Part shown: positions 55,108 through 63,174 of the stretch, one piece after another | How the letters are laid out: each line of letters opens with the position of its first letter | Position numbering within the stretch: position 1 is the stretch's first letter | Origin: Pigmentiphaga kullae | GTDB taxonomy: Bacteria > Pseudomonadota > Gammaproteobacteria > Burkholderiales > Burkholderiaceae_B | Reading direction: 5' to 3' | Assembly: GCF_004216695.1 (NCBI RefSeq) | Contig: NZ_SGXC01000001.1 | Location: 1,612,001 to 1,676,000, forward strand | Length of the DNA: 64,000 nucleotides | Translations under genes and position numbers: made by a program | The notes under the pieces: generated by a model | The model's database searches: none | Seen by the model: only the letters and a program-made list of their open reading frames with translations | What the model was told of the DNA's origin: nothing

Positions 55108-56612
55108 GCCGGGGCCCCGCGCAGCCAGCGGGCCAGCTCGGCGCGCACTTCGCCGGCCTGCTGCACGGAGGTGCCGGCCCAGGCGATGTAGCCGTCCGGC
55201 CGCACCAGCAACCCCTGGACGCCGGCCAGCGCGGCGGGCGCGCGGCCCAGGCGCGCCTGCACGCGGCGCACGGGCAGCCCTTCCAGCGGCAGGTCCGCGT
55301 ACTGGCCGCTGTAGCCCTCCAGGTCCAGCAGCACGAAGCGCCGCTCGCGCAGCAGTTCGGCCAGGCGCACCGACTGGCCGTCCAGTCCGATCAGGTCGAT
55401 GTCCGGGGCGTGCTGCCCGGCCAGCGGGTGGCTGCCCGGCGGCGCGGGATAGGGCCGGGTCAGGCCGCACAGTTCGCGCACCAGCTTGCGCTGCACGTCG
55501 GGCAGCGGAATGTACTCGCGCTGCATGCGCCGCTTCAGGGCGACGCCTTCGGGTTCGAAATTGAACTGCAGCGCACACTGGGCCGCGACGCTGTCGAGCA
55601 GGTCGCGCATGACCGGCAGGCGTTCCTCGTCATAGCTGTCGAGGATGGCGGCGTCGCTGTGGCCCCGCACCACGTGGGCCAGCTTCCATCCCAGGTTGAA
55701 GGCGTCCTGCAGGCAGAAGTTCATGCCCACGCCGCTGGCGGGGTAGTGGATGCGCGCCGATTCGCCCACCAGGAAGACGCGGCCGCTGCGCAGCGTGGGC
55801 ACGGCGCGCATCTGGTCGTCGAAGCGCGAGGCCCAGCGGTAGCCGCGGATGCCGTAGTCGGTGCCGTGCACGTCGCGGATGCACTGCAGGGCTTCTTCCA
55901 GCGTGACGGGCTCGTCTTTGGCCGCATGGCGCCGGTCGCGGTGCACGATGTTGAAGCGGGTGATGCCGTCGCCGAAGGCGTAGCCGCGCACCCAGCCCAT
56001 CTCGTTGTCGACGTTGACGCGGCCGCCGGGCCAGGGGGCGTCCAGTTCGGCGTCGATCACGATGCCGCGGAACGAGCCGCCGCGGCCGTCGAAGGGCAGG
56101 CCGGCCTGGCCGCGCACGACGCTGCGGCCGCCGTCGGCGCCGACCAGATAACGGGCGCGCAGGGTAGTCGTAGTGCCGTCCTCGCTGCCGACATCCACTT
56201 CGACCCCGTCCGCCGATTGCCGCACGGCCCGGGCTTCGGCGCCGCGCCGTATCTCGGCGCCGCTTTCCTCGGCCCAGGTCCACAGGATTTCCTCGGTCAG
56301 ATTCTGCGGCAGTCCCAGCGTGAAGCCGTAGCGGGTTTCCAGGTAATGCCATTCGATAGGGTGGAAACCAGCCCAGATGTGCGAAGGGCGGAACGGATAC
56401 GGGCTGATGTCGCGCGTGCGCCGGATGAAGCGGTCGGCGATGCCGCGCGCATCGAACAGTTCCAGCACGCGCGGCAGCAGGGTGCCGGCGCGCGACTGCA
56501 CGCCTTCGGTGCGCCGCTCCAGGACCAGCGTCCTGGCTCCCGAGCCCGCCAGTTCGGCGGCCAGGGTCAGCCCCGACGGGCCGCCACCGACCACGATCAC
56601 ATCCCACTGCAT
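55104..56612 (-). CDS. FAD-dependent aromatic monooxygenase (PheA/MhpA type)
   Basis: The 502-residue flavoprotein has VVGGGPSG (7-14) for FAD, the DG motif at 160-161 (LVGADGGRS) and a second FAD motif at 281-297. That motif reads LVGESARIHYPASGVGMN, with Glu at 284 where most family members have Asp (GD). The C-terminal thioredoxin-like domain is present. The enzyme would hydroxylate a phenol to a catechol for the downstream extradiol dioxygenase. It is the first gene of the operon and divergent from a LysR gene. Confidence 0.9.
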   Translation of the reverse strand: MQWDVIVVGGGPSGLTLAAELAGSGARTLVLERRTEGVQSRAGTLLPRVLELFDARGIADRFIRRTRDISPYPFRPSHIWAGFHPIEWHYLETRYGFTLGLPQNLTEEILWTWAEESGAEIRRGAEARAVRQSADGVEVDVGSEDGTTTTLRARYLVGADGGRSVVRGQAGLPFDGRGGSFRGIVIDAELDAPWPGGRVNVDNEMGWVRGYAFGDGITRFNIVHRDRRHAAKDEPVTLEEALQCIRDVHGTDYGIRGYRWASRFDDQMRAVPTLRSGRVFLVGESARIHYPASGVGMNFCLQDAFNLGWKLAHVVRGHSDAAILDSYDEERLPVMRDLLDSVAAQCALQFNFEPEGVALKRRMQREYIPLPDVQRKLVRELCGLTRPYPAPPGSHPLAGQHAPDIDLIGLDGQSVRLAELLRERRFVLLDLEGYSGQYADLPLEGLPVRRVQARLGRAPAALAGVQGLLVRPDGYIAWAGTSVQQAGEVRAELARWLRGAPA

Positions 56613-56711
56613 TGTCTGTCTCCAGCTTTTTCGTCAAGGCGGCTTCAAGCCGCATGCCTCGCATGGTGGCGAGCCCGTCGACAGACGTAAAGTTAATTGT
56701 TTAAATTAGAA

Positions 56712-56730
56712 CCATTTGTTTGGTAAATGG
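56712..56730. promoter_or_regulatory. LysR-type binding box between the monooxygenase operon and its LysR gene
   Basis: CCATTT (56712-56717) and AAATGG (56725-56730) are perfect 6-bp arms around 7 bases, containing the T-N11-A pattern of LysR sites (T56715, A56727). It sits 8 bases before the LysR ATG and about 100 bases upstream of the operon. It fits autoregulation plus operon control. Confidence 0.65.
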
Positions 56731-56737
56731 ATGCGCC

Positions 56738-57706
56738 ATGCGCTTCAACAAGCTGGACCTGAACCTGCTGGTGGTGCTGGATGCCCTCCTGGCCACCCGC
56801 AGCGTGAGCCGTGCCGCCGAGCGCATCTTCCTGAGCCAGCCCGCGACCAGCCTGGCGCTGGGGCGGCTGCGCGAGTATTTCGACGACGAGCTGCTGGTGC
56901 CGGTGGGCAAGACCCTGGTGCCGACCCCGCTGGCCGAGCAACTGGTCAAGCCGGTGCGCGACGTGCTGCTGCAGATCCAGACCGTGACGCGCGCCCGGCC
57001 CACCTTCGATCCGGTCACGGCCACGCGCCGCTTCACGATCGAATCCTCGGACTACGTCATCACGGTACTGCTGGCCGAGGTGGTGCGGCGCGCGGCCAGC
57101 CTGGCGCCGCTGATGCAGTTCGACCTGCGGGCGATCAGCCCCCAGACGCCCGAGCACCTGGACAGCGGCGGGATCGAACTGCTGATCGCGCCGGAGTTCG
57201 CGGTCGTGGGGGGGCACCCGGCGGAACCGCTGTTCGAGGACACGTTTTCCTGCCTGCTGTGTGAAGCGCATTTCGCGCCGGACTTCGATTTGTCGAGCGA
57301 GGCGTATTTCGACGCGACGCATGTGGGCGTCGAATGGGGCGGCGGGCGGCGCATCACCTATGACGCGAAGATGCTGTCGCGCGGTCGGCGCCAGCGCCGG
57401 CAGGACGTGATCGCCCCCAATTTCACCCTGGTGCCGGAACTGCTGGTAGGCACGCCGCGAATCGCGACCCTGCCGACCCGGCTGGCGCGCCACATGGCGG
57501 CGCGCTTTCCGCTGCGGGTGGTGCCTTGTCCGATCGCGATTCCCCGTTTTGCGGAGAATCTGCAATGGCATAAGTATCAGGAGCGGGATCCGGCCATTTC
57601 CTGGCTGCGGGGGTTGTTGCGGGCCACGGCGGCGGATTTGCCGGCGCTGGACGAAGTGCCACGCGCTTCGCCGCGGCGCCGGCAGGGCGAAGGCGCGCGC
57701 GCCTAG
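56738..57706 (+). CDS. LysR-family regulator, NodD/LinR-like
   Basis: From the ATG at 56738 the protein is 322 residues beginning MRFNKLDLNLLVVLDALLAT. The helix-turn-helix is RSVSRAAERIFLSQPATSLA. This opening is typical of the NodD/SyrM/LinR subgroup, which controls genes for aromatic compounds. A TTG at 56720 would add six residues. It is divergent from the monooxygenase operon and overlaps the threonine aldolase gene tail-to-tail by 4 bases. Confidence 0.93.
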   Translation: MRFNKLDLNLLVVLDALLATRSVSRAAERIFLSQPATSLALGRLREYFDDELLVPVGKTLVPTPLAEQLVKPVRDVLLQIQTVTRARPTFDPVTATRRFTIESSDYVITVLLAEVVRRAASLAPLMQFDLRAISPQTPEHLDSGGIELLIAPEFAVVGGHPAEPLFEDTFSCLLCEAHFAPDFDLSSEAYFDATHVGVEWGGGRRITYDAKMLSRGRRQRRQDVIAPNFTLVPELLVGTPRIATLPTRLARHMAARFPLRVVPCPIAIPRFAENLQWHKYQERDPAISWLRGLLRATAADLPALDEVPRASPRRRQGEGARA

Positions 57707-58791
57707 TGTTCGGACCCGGTGGCGAGGGCGATCTCCGCTGCGGCGACTCGAATCGCATCGTCGTCGATGTGCCGATGGATCACGATCCGCAGGGTATCGG
57801 CATCGCGGGGGCGTACGAGTATTCCCCGGGCGGACAGCCGCGCGGCGCAGGCGGTCGCCCCGCCAGGGTTTGAGGCGCCCAGGTGGACGAGCACGATGTT
57901 CGTGTCCGGCGCATTTCCGACCAGCGCCGGAGTTGGTGTCCGCAGGCTCGCCCATAAGACGTGCGCCCGCCGGTGGTCGTCGGCCAGCCGTCCGAGCATG
58001 TCGCGCAAGGCGACCAGGCCCGCGGCGGCGACACAGCCGGCCTGGCGCAGGCCGCCGCCGACCATGCGGCGATAGCTGCGCGCCCGGACGACGAAGTCGC
58101 GGGAACCCGCCAGGATCGAGCCCATGGGCGCGCTCAGGCCCTTGGACAGGCAGAACGTCACCGTGTCGCCGAACGCGGCGATGGCCGCGGGCGGGACGCC
58201 CTGCGCAAGCGCCGCATTGAAGATCCGCGCGCCGTCGATATGGACGGCCGCGCCGGCTGCCCGCGCGCGTTCGCTCACGGCGGCGAGGTAGGGCAGGGGC
58301 AGGGCGCGGCCGCCCGCATGGTTGTGGCTCGTTTCGACCACCACCATCGCCGTGGGCGCGCCGTGGCGGGAATAGTCGCCGCGCATCGAGGCCGCCAGCG
58401 CGTCGAGGTCCATCATGCCGTCATGCGATCGGACCGCCGTGCACATCAGGCCGGCCAGGCGCGAGATGCCGCCTCCCTCGGAACGGGCCACGTGCGCGTG
58501 TTCATCGACCAGCGCCTCGCCCCCTCTGCCCGCGTGTACCAGGGCCGCCACCAGGTTGCCCATGGTGCCGCTGGTCACGAACAGGGCGTCTTCCTTGCCC
58601 ATGGCTGCGGCGCCCACCGCCTCCAGTTCGCGCACGGTCGGGTCGCCGTCCAGCCCGTCGTCGCCGACGACGGCCATGCGCATCGCCTCGCGCATGGCCT
58701 CGGTGGGCTCCGTGACGGTATCGCTGCGCAGGTCGATGGGGCGTCCGGCCCCGGTGACGGGCGCGCGGTCAGACGCGGGACTGGCGCTCAT
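57703..58791 (-). CDS. Low-specificity L-threonine aldolase family enzyme
   Basis: The 362-residue PLP enzyme begins its fold with IDLRSDTVTEPTEAMREAM, the family signature. The PLP lysine is K217 in LSKGLSAPMGS and D186 (VHIDGARI) contacts the cofactor nitrogen. It would split beta-hydroxy amino acids into glycine and an aldehyde. Its start overlaps the class V aminotransferase gene by 23 bases, so the two are co-transcribed. Confidence 0.92.
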   Translation of the reverse strand: MSASPASDRAPVTGAGRPIDLRSDTVTEPTEAMREAMRMAVVGDDGLDGDPTVRELEAVGAAAMGKEDALFVTSGTMGNLVAALVHAGRGGEALVDEHAHVARSEGGGISRLAGLMCTAVRSHDGMMDLDALAASMRGDYSRHGAPTAMVVVETSHNHAGGRALPLPYLAAVSERARAAGAAVHIDGARIFNAALAQGVPPAAIAAFGDTVTFCLSKGLSAPMGSILAGSRDFVVRARSYRRMVGGGLRQAGCVAAAGLVALRDMLGRLADDHRRAHVLWASLRTPTPALVGNAPDTNIVLVHLGASNPGGATACAARLSARGILVRPRDADTLRIVIHRHIDDDAIRVAAAEIALATGSEH

Positions 58792-59959
58792 GCCACTGCG
58801 CGGTCACGGCCACGGCGCGGTCGATGTCCGACCGGTCGTTGTAGGCATGGATGGAGAATCGCAGCAGGTCGCGCCGGACGGCGGCCTGTACCCGGTGCTC
58901 CTGGAGATGGCGTTGCAGTTCGGCCGACGCGGGGCCGCCGCCGGGGATGCGCAGGCACACCATGTTGGCCATGATGGCGCCCGCGGGCCGCACCACGCCG
59001 CAGCCGCGCTCGGTCAGGCCGTCGGCGAGCGAGGTGGCCAGTGCCGTGACGTGTCGGTCGATCGCGGGCGTGCCGCACGCGAGCAACATGGACAGGGTAT
59101 CGGCCACGAGCGCCGACGCCAGGAAGTTGTAGTTGCCCACATCGAAGCGCTGGGCGCCGGCCTTGTAGTGGATGGGACCCTTGTCGTAATCGGCTTCGTG
59201 GGTCGCGGCGATGGTGACGCCGAAGCGCGCCAGGTAGGGCGGCGTCAACGACTCGGCAAAAGCGCGGCGCACATACAGCAGCCCCATGCCGTACAGCGAG
59301 CACAGTCCCTTCTGCGTGCTGGCCGCCAGCGCGTCGATGCCCATGGCCTCGACGTCCAGGTGCGTGATGCCGGCGGCCTGCGCCGCATCCACGACCAGGT
59401 GCGCGCCGGCGGCGCGGCAGGCCCGGCCGAGCGCATGCAGGTCGGTGCGCAGCCCCGGCTTGAACGAGGTGGCGGACACGGTCACCACGCGCACGCGCGA
59501 TCCCTCGCCCAGCCGATCGAGCGCGGCCTGCAGCGGGAACAGTCCGTCGGGCGACGGCAGGTCGCGCACCACCACGCCCAGCCGTTCCTGGTTGCGCCAG
59601 GTATAGAGGTTGTTGGGGTGTTCGATGTCGGAGCACAGGATGACTTCATCCCCGGGCCGCCAGTCGATGGAGGCCGCGACGATGTTCAGGCCTTCGGACA
59701 CGTTCTTGGTCATGGCGATCTCGATCGGATCGGCGTTGACCAGGCGCGCGAAGGACTGGCGCACCGTCTCGACCAGGCCGAAGTAGCGGTCCTTGTCGAT
59801 GACGCCGTTCACGCGTTCGAGCAGGTGGGCCTGGGCGATATCCAGGCTGCTGGCGGGAATCAGGCTGCGGCTGGCCACGTCCAGGTGGGCGCGCCGGGCG
59901 GTGCCGGGGAAGCGGGCGCGCAGGGCGGCAAAGGGGGACATGTCGGTAACGGTTGTCAT
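58769..59959 (-). CDS. Class V aminotransferase/cysteine desulfurase-fold PLP enzyme
   Basis: The 396-residue protein has the PLP lysine K217 in AASTQKGLCSLYG and D191 (VVDAAQAAG), with H114 in SDIEHPNN. This matches the class V fold shared by cysteine desulfurases, isopenicillin-N epimerases and small aminotransferases. No active-site cysteine loop of a NifS-type desulfurase is evident, so an epimerase, lyase or aminotransferase is more likely. The start is taken as the ATG at 59959; a TTG at 59974 is possible. It forms a pair with the threonine aldolase. Confidence 0.88.
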   Translation of the reverse strand: MTTVTDMSPFAALRARFPGTARRAHLDVASRSLIPASSLDIAQAHLLERVNGVIDKDRYFGLVETVRQSFARLVNADPIEIAMTKNVSEGLNIVAASIDWRPGDEVILCSDIEHPNNLYTWRNQERLGVVVRDLPSPDGLFPLQAALDRLGEGSRVRVVTVSATSFKPGLRTDLHALGRACRAAGAHLVVDAAQAAGITHLDVEAMGIDALAASTQKGLCSLYGMGLLYVRRAFAESLTPPYLARFGVTIAATHEADYDKGPIHYKAGAQRFDVGNYNFLASALVADTLSMLLACGTPAIDRHVTALATSLADGLTERGCGVVRPAGAIMANMVCLRIPGGGPASAELQRHLQEHRVQAAVRRDLLRFSIHAYNDRSDIDRAVAVTAQWHERQSRV

Positions 59960-60049
59960 GGCGGGCTCGGACAAATGCGGGGAATGTCCGGCAGCATAGT
60001 CAGCGCGACTTTGCGCGCCTATCGATTTTTCGGTGCGCGAGCCATGACC

Positions 60050-60979
60050 TCAGGACATACCGCGTTGGCCGCGCGCCGCGGTGCGGGCGACCTCTCCGGC
60101 CTGCCCGTGCAGGAAACCGATCAGCGTCTCGGCGGCGGCCGACAGGGGGCGGTCCACCCGGCGCAGGATGCCCATCTGCCGCTGGGGCCTGGGCGGGCCG
60201 ATGGGCCGGTGCACCAGTCCGGCCAGGTTCATGGCTTCCAGGCCGACGCGGGGCAGCACGGTCACGCCCAGGCCTTCGCGCACCATGCTCAGGGCCGTGA
60301 CCATGTTCACCACCTCGAAGGCCGGCGCGCGATGGCTGCCGGCCTGCGCCAGTCCCGCATCGACCAGCCGCCTGACGCTGGACGGCGCGGGCAGCAGCAC
60401 CAGCGGCATCGCGGCAAGCTCGGGCCAGCCGATCTGGCGGGCGCGCGCGCGGGCATGGCCGGTGGGCAGGATGGCGACCAGTTCGTCGGTGAACATGAAG
60501 TCGAACCGCAGCGCCGGAATCTCGTGCGAGTACATGCCCAGGCCGAACTCCACTTCGCGCTGGAGCACCTTGTCGATCAGGAGGTCGTTCTGGTCCTCGA
60601 TCTGGCGTACCTGGACCTTGGGAAAGCGCTCGCGCAACTGGGCGATCGCGCGGGTTCCGAGGCCGAATGCCGACGAAGGCAGGACGGCGAAGGTCACGGT
60701 CCCGCTTTCGCCGCCGGCCAGCTCGCGCAGGTTGGCATAGGCGTGCTGCAGGTCGTCCAGCGGACGCTTGACCTGCGCCAGCAGCAGGCGCCCGCCTTCG
60801 GTCAGCTCCATGCGCCGCGTGGTTCGCTCGAACAGGCGCACGCCCACCATGGCCTCGAGTTCGCGTATGAGTTGCGAGAAGGCGGGCTGGGTCATGGCCA
60901 GCCGGTCCGCGGCCTTGCTGAACGCGCCGGTCTCCGCGGCGGCCACGAAACCTTCGAGTTGCCGCAGCTTGAAATTCAT
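60050..60979 (-). CDS. LysR-family transcriptional regulator
   Basis: The 309-residue protein has the helix-turn-helix GAFSKAADRLAMTQPAFSQL and the LysR ligand domain (VTFAVLPSSAFGLGTRAIAQ). It is divergent from hyuA-hyuB and followed, 90 bases on, by the two PLP-enzyme genes on its own strand. It may control either or both groups. Confidence 0.93.
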   Translation of the reverse strand: MNFKLRQLEGFVAAAETGAFSKAADRLAMTQPAFSQLIRELEAMVGVRLFERTTRRMELTEGGRLLLAQVKRPLDDLQHAYANLRELAGGESGTVTFAVLPSSAFGLGTRAIAQLRERFPKVQVRQIEDQNDLLIDKVLQREVEFGLGMYSHEIPALRFDFMFTDELVAILPTGHARARARQIGWPELAAMPLVLLPAPSSVRRLVDAGLAQAGSHRAPAFEVVNMVTALSMVREGLGVTVLPRVGLEAMNLAGLVHRPIGPPRPQRQMGILRRVDRPLSAAAETLIGFLHGQAGEVARTAARGQRGMS

Positions 60980-61040
60980 ACGTATCGCCTATGAATGGTA
61001 AATAAATATCCAATTGTCGTAATAGTCTAGCAAGCTCATA

Positions 61041-61070
61041 GTCCTGCCGACAGGACCGATCCGCGGTCCT
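61041..61070 (+). promoter_or_regulatory. Two overlapping, mutually exclusive hairpins before hyuA
   Basis: GTCCTG (61041-61046) can pair with CAGGAC (61051-61056); the latter overlaps AGGACCG (61052-61058), which can instead pair with CGGTCCT (61064-61070). Both stems are perfect. The second ends 4 bases before the ribosome site GAGGAAGGA (61075-61083) of hyuA, a layout that could switch translation. Confidence 0.45.
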
Positions 61071-61083
61071 TGCCGAGGAAGGA

Positions 61084-63174
61084 ATGAGCGAATACTGGAT
61101 AGGCATCGACACGGGCGGCACATTCACCGACCTGGTGTTGGGCGATACGGGCGGCGGCCGCTGGCACTATCACAAGGTGCCCACGCTGACGGCGGATCCC
61201 GCGCAGGGGATACTGAACGGCATTGCCGAGATCATGAGCCTGGCGGCGGTCGACCCCGCGCAGGTCGGATTCCTGGTGCTGGGCACCACGCTGGCGACCA
61301 ATGCCGTGCTGGAAGGACAGTGGGCGCGGACGGGTTTGATCACCACGCGAGGCTTCGGCGACGTACTGAGCCTCGCGCGACAGCGCCGCCCCCACTACTT
61401 CAACCTGGACGTGCCCAAGCCGACGCCACCGGTGCCCGACGACTGCTGCGCCGAAGTGGCGGAGCGCATCGCCGCCGGCGGCGAGGTCGTCACGCCGTTG
61501 CGCGACGAGGAGGTACTGCGCGCGATAGACGAGCTGCGCGGCCGCGGCGTGCAAACGGTTGCCATCTGCTTCTTGCACGCCTACCAGAACGCCGCTCACG
61601 AAGCGCGCGCGCGCCAGTTGGTCGCCCAGCATTGGCCCGACGCATACGTGAGCGTCTCGTCCGAGGTGCTGCCCGAGTTCCGCGAGTACGAGCGTTTCAT
61701 CACCACCGTCGTCAACGCGAGCCTGATGCCGGTGATGGACGACTACCTGCAACGCTTCGAGATGGGCGTGCGCGACCTGGGCGTGCGCTCGGCGCCCCAC
61801 GTGATGCAATCGAACGGCGGCGCGGTCACGACGCAGACCGTGCGGCAGCGTCCCATCAATACTTTCTTCTCGGGCCCGGCGGGAGGCGTCGTCAGCACGG
61901 CGGCGCTGGGCGAGGCCTGCGGCGTGCGCAACCTCATTACCTTCGACATGGGCGGCACGAGCACCGATGTCTGCCTGATTCGCGACGGCCGGCCGGCAAT
62001 GAAGAGCGAGCGCGACATGGGAGGCTTTCCCGTGCGCACCCGCACCCTGGACATCCATACCATCGGGGCGGGCGGCGGCAGCCTGGCCTGGCTGGATGCG
62101 GGCGGGCTGCTCAAGGTCGGTCCCAAGAGCGCCAGCGCCTATCCGGGTCCGGCCTCGTACGGACGCGGCGGCACCAGGCCCACGGTCACCGACGCCAACG
62201 TGCTGCTGGGCCGGCTGAGCCCGGTCGCGCTGCTGGGAGGGCGCATGTCCATGCATCCGGAACTGGCGGCGCAGGCCATCCGCGATGAGGTGGCCACCGC
62301 CATGGGCCGCGGCGCGGAGGAAGTCGCCATCGGCATACTGGAGATCGCCAATGCCAACATGACGGGCGCGGTTCGCGTGATTTCCGTCGAGCAGGGCGAG
62401 GATCCGCGCGATTATGCGCTGGTCGCCTTCGGCGGGGCCGGACCGCTGCATGCGGCCGACGTCGCCGTGATGGCGGGCATGCGCCATGTCATCGTTCCGC
62501 CGCGTCCCGGGCTGATGTCGGCGCAGGGCCTGCTCCAGTCCGACAGACAGGGCGATTTCTCTCTTACCCGTCTGGTGCCGGCCACGCCCGACAGGCTGCC
62601 GTCCCTGAACGCGGGCCTGCGGGAACTGGCGCGACGCGCGGACGACTGGCTTGCCTCCGAGGGGGTCGGCCATGACATGTCCGGCGTCGCGCGGCACTGG
62701 CAGCTCGACCTGCGCTACCTGGGCCAGAACGCCGAACTGATCCTGGACATTGCCGCCGGCGAACTGGACGAGGCCGCGCTGGCCCGTGCCGTCGACGCCT
62801 ATCATGCCCGGCATGCGGATCTGTACGGCTACGACATGCGTGCGCAAGGAGTGGAAGTCGTCAACCTGCGCGTGTCGGTGGTCATTGCCCGCGAACGCCT
62901 GCAGGTCGCGGCCATCGCCCGGCACGACGCGCGGACCGATCCCGTAGCCGGCGCGCCCACGCGCCGCGTGTGGTTCGCCGCGACCGGCTTCGTCGACACG
63001 CCCGTGCTGCAGCGGGACGACCTGCTGGCCGGCGCCTGCCTGGACGGGCCGGCCATCGTCGAGCAGATGGACACCACCACGGTCATTCCGCCGGGCTCGT
63101 CGACCCGCGTCGGCGCGGACGGCAGCCTGCACATCGATCTCACGCCCGGCGCACCGGGCAAGGAAGCCCATTGA
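61084..63174 (+). CDS. hyuA: Hydantoinase A/oxoprolinase subunit (HyuA)
   Basis: The 696-residue protein starts MSEYWIGIDTGGTFTDLVLG, the ATP-binding signature of the hydantoinase/oxoprolinase/acetone carboxylase family, and has FDMGGTSTDVCLI and GAGGGSLAWLDAGG further on. It uses ATP to open cyclic amides such as hydantoins or 5-oxoproline. GAGGAAGGA lies directly upstream. It overlaps hyuB by one base. Substrate is not predictable. Confidence 0.92.
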   Translation: MSEYWIGIDTGGTFTDLVLGDTGGGRWHYHKVPTLTADPAQGILNGIAEIMSLAAVDPAQVGFLVLGTTLATNAVLEGQWARTGLITTRGFGDVLSLARQRRPHYFNLDVPKPTPPVPDDCCAEVAERIAAGGEVVTPLRDEEVLRAIDELRGRGVQTVAICFLHAYQNAAHEARARQLVAQHWPDAYVSVSSEVLPEFREYERFITTVVNASLMPVMDDYLQRFEMGVRDLGVRSAPHVMQSNGGAVTTQTVRQRPINTFFSGPAGGVVSTAALGEACGVRNLITFDMGGTSTDVCLIRDGRPAMKSERDMGGFPVRTRTLDIHTIGAGGGSLAWLDAGGLLKVGPKSASAYPGPASYGRGGTRPTVTDANVLLGRLSPVALLGGRMSMHPELAAQAIRDEVATAMGRGAEEVAIGILEIANANMTGAVRVISVEQGEDPRDYALVAFGGAGPLHAADVAVMAGMRHVIVPPRPGLMSAQGLLQSDRQGDFSLTRLVPATPDRLPSLNAGLRELARRADDWLASEGVGHDMSGVARHWQLDLRYLGQNAELILDIAAGELDEAALARAVDAYHARHADLYGYDMRAQGVEVVNLRVSVVIARERLQVAAIARHDARTDPVAGAPTRRVWFAATGFVDTPVLQRDDLLAGACLDGPAIVEQMDTTTVIPPGSSTRVGADGSLHIDLTPGAPGKEAH

